Shown in pieces: positions 7,984 through 10,574 of a DNA stretch of 10,574 bases. The notes under the pieces were generated by a model. That model was not told the origin of the DNA and searched no databases. It saw nothing but the letters and a program-made list of their open reading frames with translations. Made by a program: the position numbers and the translations under genes. The DNA is from Anaerocolumna sp. Lineage in GTDB: Bacteria > Bacillota > Clostridia > Lachnospirales > Lachnospiraceae. Within the stretch, counting starts at the first letter, position 1, and each line of letters begins with the position of its first letter. The DNA is taken from assembly GCA_029256035.1 (NCBI GenBank), contig JAQSYR010000080.1, positions 1 through 10,574 on the forward strand. The letters run 5' to 3'.

Positions 7984-8013
7984 AAAAAATTGAGGCTGGT
8001 GTTGCCAGCCCCA
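7984..8013 (-). terminator. Intrinsic terminator downstream of gntR, ends the candidate small RNA
   Basis: In minus-strand RNA, UGGGGCUGG (8013-8005) pairs over nine positions, one G-U, with CCAGCCUCA (7999-7991) around a 5-nt loop, followed by A then six U (7989-7984). In plus-strand RNA the G-U position becomes an A-C mismatch and no T-run follows. The asymmetry shows that it serves minus-strand transcripts. It would end both the fetAB-gntR messenger and the short transcript starting near 8053. Confidence 0.85.
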
Positions 8014-8053
8014 TACTAGAAAAATGAAATAAAATTGGTAGAACCACTTTTAT
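7984..8053 (-). ncRNA. Candidate small RNA or attenuated leader of about 70 nt
   Basis: The ends are inferred from a perfect consensus promoter (8060-8088) and the terminator at 7984-8013. The transcript would be about 70 nt: an unstructured AU-rich 5' part of some 40 nt, then the terminator stem. No reading frame in it has a ribosome binding site. The only ATG lies at the base of the terminator stem. It may be a regulatory RNA, or a leader whose terminator is sometimes read through into the EAL-CBS-GGDEF gene 210 bases downstream. It is not recognised as any known RNA family. Confidence 0.5.
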
Positions 8054-8062
8054 AGACCAATT
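8033..8062 (-). promoter_or_regulatory. FadR-type GntR operator: full site at 8036-8046 plus an outlying half-site
   Basis: TGGT-AGA-ACCA (8036-8046) matches exactly the TGGTnnnACCA form known for FadR-subfamily GntR proteins such as FadR and PdhR, and its left flank makes the half-site AATTGGT. A second half-site, ACCAATT (8056-8062), overlaps the -10 element and is the exact reverse complement of the first (AATTGGT, 16 bp, ACCAATT). A full site at about +7 to +17 of the predicted transcript is a classic place for repression. The adjacent gene 8130-8834 encodes a FadR-type regulator, the obvious candidate to bind here. Confidence 0.65.
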
Positions 8063-8088
8063 ATACTTCTTTTACCTGGTGATGTCAA
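8060..8088 (-). promoter_or_regulatory. Perfect consensus sigma-A promoter downstream of gntR
   Basis: On the minus strand TTGACA (8083-8088) is followed after exactly 17 bp by TATAAT (8060-8065): 12 of 12 consensus bases at ideal spacing, the best promoter in the window. It lies 41 bases beyond the gntR stop codon and points away from gntR, towards the terminator at 7984-8013 and the EAL gene. Such a strong promoter would normally need a repressor, which fits the operator just downstream. Confidence 0.8.
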
Positions 8089-8129
8089 TATAAAATATAT
8101 AACAAATTATAAATTATGAAATATGTGAA

Positions 8130-8834
8130 TTAATCTAATTTTTTTGCATTATTATTGGTAATCTTAGATAACTTTTCATCAATGACACTAAAATGTTTAT
8201 AAAGAGCTTCTCTTCCAAGTTCTTTATCTTTATTTTTTATGCTTTTTAATATTAAACTATGTGCTTCATGTAATTTCATCTTACTTTCTTTTGTGCCCAG
8301 GATTTCTTTTCTCAAATCATTATTAAAGTGATCCATAACATCGGAAACAGCCTGTAAAATGTCAATAATCAACAGGTTTTTTGAGGCTAATGTTATTACA
8401 TAATGAAATTGTTTATCCAGTACTACATTATTTTCTTCGGTTCCATGTTCTAATTCAGATACTATACTTTCTAACTGGTTGATTTGAAATTCTGTTATAT
8501 GATCAATAGCTAACATCATAGCCTGTATTTCAAGGCCTAATCGCAATTGACTAATTTGTTCATAATTGATCTGATTCATAATAAACATCATGGACATGGT
8601 TTCCATTAAGTTCTTTTCAAAATTACCGGTTAAATAATTCCCTGCTCCGTGCTGGCTTGATATTACACCCATAATATCAAGAGTGCGAAGTGCTTCCCTG
8701 ACAGAGTTACGGCTTACCCCTAATGACTCTGATAATTCTCTTTCTGCAGGTAGCTTGTCTCCGATTCGTATTTCACCATTCATAATTTGATTCTTAACAT
8801 ATTCGATGATTCTGGTATATGATTTTTCTTCCAT
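8130..8834 (-). CDS. GntR-family transcriptional regulator, FadR subfamily (FCD domain)
   Basis: With the ATG at 8834 the protein has 234 residues, usual for FadR-type regulators. A winged-helix domain (about 5-68) carries the family marks LPAEREL (28-34) and SRNSVREALR (42-51). A helical FCD ligand domain follows (about 85-222). The likely metal and ligand residues are present: D140-x3-H144 (in DKQFH), H192 (in HEAHSLIL) and H214 (in YKHF). Such FCD domains often bind a divalent metal and a small organic acid, so the effector may be a carboxylate or the metal itself. I reject a start at the TTG at 8852 because the ribosome binding site lies downstream of it. The gene is last in the fetA-fetB-gntR operon, 18 bases after fetB. 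The only strong TGGTnnnACCA site in the window lies just beyond its 3' end rather than before the operon. Confidence 0.92.
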   Translation of the reverse strand: MEEKSYTRIIEYVKNQIMNGEIRIGDKLPAERELSESLGVSRNSVREALRTLDIMGVISSQHGAGNYLTGNFEKNLMETMSMMFIMNQINYEQISQLRLGLEIQAMMLAIDHITEFQINQLESIVSELEHGTEENNVVLDKQFHYVITLASKNLLIIDILQAVSDVMDHFNNDLRKEILGTKESKMKLHEAHSLILKSIKNKDKELGREALYKHFSVIDEKLSKITNNNAKKLD

Positions 8835-8842
8835 AGGCTTAT

Positions 8843-8848
8843 TCCTCT
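8843..8848 (-). promoter_or_regulatory. Ribosome binding site that fixes the gntR start
   Basis: AGAGGA on the minus strand, with an 8-nt spacer to the ATG at 8834. It excludes the in-frame TTG at 8852, which lies upstream of this site. Confidence 0.85.
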
Positions 8849-8852
8849 GCAA

Positions 8853-9626
8853 TTAATATATGATCTGGTTTCTTTTATTGTATAAAGTTTTATAACCAAA
8901 ATGTAAGGAACAAAATACAGTTAAACAAACTGCCGTACAGATTGCTATCATAATTGCTATCTGGTACATTATTGCTGTCGTAGGAAGAGTTCCTGAGAGA
9001 ATCTGTCCTGTCATCATTCCTGGTAGTGATACAATTCCCATTCCAATCATGGAATTCATGGTAGGTAATAAGGCTGTCTCTAAAGCATTATTCACATAGG
9101 GAATCAATATTTTTTTGGGGGTAACTCCTAAATTTAATAAAGCATCCATTTTATTCTTTTGTGTTTTAAGTGTATCATTAAAGGTTTTTAATCCTAAAGT
9201 TACACCTGTCATGGCATTTCCCATAATCATTCCTGCTAATGGAATTGTATATTGAGGATTAAAAATATTTTCACCTACTACGGCAAGTACAAAGAATGCT
9301 AGTACAAAGAGTCCGGATAAGGCTAAGGAGAATCCTACCGCCATTTTAAAATTAGGGTTCATATCTTTATTTTTTCCCAGAACTCTGCGTATGGAGAAAA
9401 TTGTCATGGCTGACAGATACAGTATTACAAAGATTGGATGAGGATTTTTAAATACATATGTTAATACAAGTCCGGCTAACACTAACTGCACAGTCATTCG
9501 TACACTTGCTATTAATAAAAACTTTGTCTGATTAATCCTTGATTTTTTCATAATAATCAAAACAATAATTAGTAATAGGTAAACCAGGCTAAACTGAAGG
9601 ATATTAAGCTGAACCACACCCTGCAC
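8853..9626 (-). CDS. fetB: FetB-like ABC exporter permease (YbbM / UPF0014 family)
   Basis: The protein has 257 residues, the normal family length, with about seven hydrophobic helices (near 10-26, 36-58, 63-80, 97-118, 125-145, 190-211, 217-243). It shows two family signatures: PLAGMIMGNAM (129-139) and LPGMMTGQILSG (201-212). In E. coli FetAB is implicated in iron export and protection from oxidative stress. Whether this homologue moves iron, another metal or something else is inferred from family only. The start is GTG at 9626, set by AGGAGG (9635-9640) 8 nt upstream. This GTG overlaps by one base the TAG stop of the ATPase gene, so translation is probably coupled. gntR follows after 18 bases. 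Confidence 0.9.
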   Translation of the reverse strand: MQGVVQLNILQFSLVYLLLIIVLIIMKKSRINQTKFLLIASVRMTVQLVLAGLVLTYVFKNPHPIFVILYLSAMTIFSIRRVLGKNKDMNPNFKMAVGFSLALSGLFVLAFFVLAVVGENIFNPQYTIPLAGMIMGNAMTGVTLGLKTFNDTLKTQKNKMDALLNLGVTPKKILIPYVNNALETALLPTMNSMIGMGIVSLPGMMTGQILSGTLPTTAIMYQIAIMIAICTAVCLTVFCSLHFGYKTLYNKRNQIIY

Positions 9627-10249
9627 TAAATCGCCCTCCTCTCTATAGTAATCAGATTTTCGGCAAATGTTTCTGTTATATAGCTATCATGACTTACTAT
9701 AATAACAGTAATTTTATGATTTTGACAGAATGAGGTTATATTAGATATTACAATTTTACTATTCTCTTTATCCAGAGCAGATGTTGGCTCATCAAGCATA
9801 ATAACTTTAGGCATAAAAGATAAAAAGATAGCAATATATACCCTTTGCCTTTCTCCTCCTGACATGGATGTACAGTCTTTTTCTAAGGGGAAAAAAATAT
9901 TACACATATTCAGAAATTCTTGCATTTTTGCATCTGTCAATAATTCCATGCCTCGGTATTCATAAAATAATTTAAAATTCTCCCGTATAGAAGCATCAAA
10001 TAAAAATACCGTCTGGCTGATTAACATAATATCCTTACGTAAATCAATAGTATTAAGTTCTTCTATATCCTGACCGAAATATAACAGATTACCGCTGCTT
10101 GGCGAAAGTGTTCCATTAAATAACCGTAATAAGGTAGACTTGCCAGTTCCGCTGTTTCCAACGATAAAGTTCACTTTATCCATTAATATCTGTATATCCT
10201 GATAATGAATCCTATCCTGATAAGACAGATTTTTTGTTTCAATAATCAC
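9626..10249 (-). CDS. fetA: FetA-like ABC exporter ATP-binding protein (YbbL family)
   Basis: The protein has 207 residues, a compact single nucleotide-binding domain. Motifs: Walker A GNSGTGKS (31-38), Q-loop Q79, signature SGGERQR (130-136), Walker B VIMLDEP (149-155) with D-loop SALD (157-160), and switch H187 in VSHD. The stretch before Walker A is short, as in this exporter type. It pairs with the FetB permease encoded 1 base downstream and should power export. The start is uncertain. GTG at 10249 is the only usual start codon before the domain in this frame, but AAGGAG (10270-10275) lies 20 nt upstream, too far by normal rules. A small hairpin between them could shorten the gap. Two ATGs nearer the ribosome binding site are out of frame and hit stops after two and four codons. 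Confidence 0.88.
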   Translation of the reverse strand: MIIETKNLSYQDRIHYQDIQILMDKVNFIVGNSGTGKSTLLRLFNGTLSPSSGNLLYFGQDIEELNTIDLRKDIMLISQTVFLFDASIRENFKLFYEYRGMELLTDAKMQEFLNMCNIFFPLEKDCTSMSGGERQRVYIAIFLSFMPKVIMLDEPTSALDKENSKIVISNITSFCQNHKITVIIVSHDSYITETFAENLITIERRAI

Positions 10250-10251
10250 TT

Positions 10252-10275
10252 CATTTATGATGATATCATCTCCTT
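10252..10275 (-). promoter_or_regulatory. fetA translation start region with palindrome and mini-ORF
   Basis: On the minus strand AAGGAG (10270-10275) is followed by the perfect 12-bp palindrome GATGATATCATC (10259-10270), which shares its first G. Folded as a stem of four pairs, it would bring the ribosome binding site to about 9 nt from the GTG at 10249. An ATG at 10254 opens a two-codon ORF (ATG AAG TGA) whose TGA overlaps that GTG. A role for either is inferred. Confidence 0.4.
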
Positions 10276-10380
10276 GCCTCTTTTGTTTTTTTTTCTTTTG
10301 TTTTTTCTTTTGTTTTTTTTGTTTTTTCTTTTGTTTTTTTTTGTTTTATCTTTTGCTTTATCTTTTGCTTTTTCTCTTGT
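10276..10380 (-). repeat. A-rich (polypurine on minus strand) low-complexity leader tract of the fetAB-gntR operon
   Basis: About 105 bases are almost only T on the plus strand, with runs of 9, 6, 8, 6 and 9 T. CTTTTG recurs six times (10280, 10295, 10307, 10328, 10350, 10362) at intervals of 15, 12, 21, 22 and 12. In operon RNA this is an A-rich tract carrying repeated CAAAAG directly before the fetA ribosome binding site. No frame through it has a start codon joined to fetA. Together with 10381-10574 it makes a 325-base region without any supported gene. Confidence 0.8.
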
Positions 10381-10418
10381 AAAGCAGTAGTTTCTAAAGC
10401 ATCAAATATATAATCAGA

Positions 10419-10427
10419 CTTATAACA
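10419..10427 (-). promoter_or_regulatory. Weak candidate extended -10 for the fetAB-gntR operon
   Basis: TGTTATAAG on the minus strand resembles the extended -10 proposed for the SNF2 gene. No good -35 lies upstream: the position falls in the 14-bp tandem repeat. An alternative is TTGATT (10432-10437) with a poor -10. The true promoter may lie elsewhere, including beyond the window. Confidence 0.3.
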
Positions 10428-10437
10428 CCTTAATCAA

Positions 10438-10507
10438 ACTTTATTCTATAAACTTTATTCTATAAACATTATTCTATAAACATTATTCTATAAACATTAT
10501 TCTATAT
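10438..10507. repeat. Five tandem copies of a 14-bp repeat upstream of fetAB-gntR
   Basis: Units begin at 10438, 10452, 10466, 10480 and 10494. The first two read ACTTTATTCTATAA, the next two ACATTATTCTATAA, and the last differs only in its final base. So the array has two variants arranged in blocks, as expected from duplication. The period is not a multiple of three and there is no coding frame. It could be a bank of binding sites or a slippage-prone spacer near the promoter. Confidence 0.9.
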
Positions 10508-10574
10508 CCTTTATTATACTGATATATGATATGGTTTTCAAGCTAACTTTTATGTATTAAGTTAGGATAACAGA

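Noticed and set aside
7920..8014. 28-codon minus-strand frame starting at the ATG at the base of the terminator stem
   Set aside because: There is no ribosome binding site, the start lies in the terminator stem, and the frame runs through the T-run where transcription should end.
10205..10390. Plus-strand reading frame of 61 codons rich in Phe and Leu
   Set aside because: It is a by-product of the T-rich tract and the antisense of the fetA start. It has no ribosome binding site and its composition is purely low-complexity.
10250..10402. Minus-strand open frame rich in Lys, Asn and Arg running into the fetA ribosome binding site
   Set aside because: No ATG, GTG or TTG opens it after the upstream stop, and the sequence is explained by the A-rich repeat tract.
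10543..10565. CTAACTT / AAGTTAG inverted repeat at the window end
   Set aside because: A seven-pair AT-rich stem with a 9-nt loop and no T-run on either side. It is too weak to call and too close to the window edge.
1..10574. Search for mobile elements, CRISPR arrays, tRNA and rRNA
   Set aside because: No transposase, integrase, spaced palindromic repeats or RNA gene folds were seen. The 14-bp array lacks spacers and is not CRISPR.

Overview
The window is AT-rich, with strong AGGAGG-type ribosome binding sites, sigma-A-like promoters and intrinsic terminators. The gene set (a SWIM-SNF2 ATPase, a SulP transporter with a STAS domain, an EAL-CBS-GGDEF protein, a FetAB-type ABC exporter, a FadR-type GntR regulator) fits a low-GC Gram-positive, most likely a clostridial or Lachnospiraceae-like genome. 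That assignment is inferred from style and gene content. I see no phage, transposon, CRISPR, tRNA or rRNA.

Layout: (1) 1-516, the 3' end of a two-helix membrane protein gene on the + strand. (2) 570-4151, minus strand: a small two-helix membrane protein and, downstream of it, a full-length SNF2-family ATPase with an N-terminal SWIM zinc motif. A strong terminator separates the ATPase from the first gene. (3) 4410-6041, plus strand: a SulP anion transporter with its own promoter and terminator. (4) 6091-7776, minus strand: an EAL-CBS-CBS-GGDEF cyclic-di-GMP protein with an intact EAL site, a GGDDF-variant cyclase motif and a shortened C-terminus. (5) 7777-8129, a 353-base region without a protein gene but dense in signals. 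(6) 8130-10249, a tightly packed minus-strand operon fetA-fetB-gntR. (7) 10250-10574, its upstream region, with an A-rich leader tract (minus strand) and five tandem copies of a 14-bp repeat.

The most interesting part is 7984-8088. Reading on the minus strand, just downstream of gntR, there is a perfect consensus promoter (TTGACA, 17 bp, TATAAT). A FadR-family operator (TGGT-TCT-ACCA) follows immediately in the initial transcribed region, and an intrinsic terminator lies about 70 nt after the predicted start. No reading frame with a ribosome binding site lies between promoter and terminator. The unit looks like a GntR-controlled small RNA, or an attenuated leader feeding the EAL-CBS-GGDEF gene further downstream. 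In the second case the ligand of the GntR protein would be linked to cyclic-di-GMP turnover. Other points: a hairpin that buries the ribosome binding site of the small membrane protein, a perfect inverted repeat over the -10 element proposed for the EAL gene, and an unusual start region for fetA.
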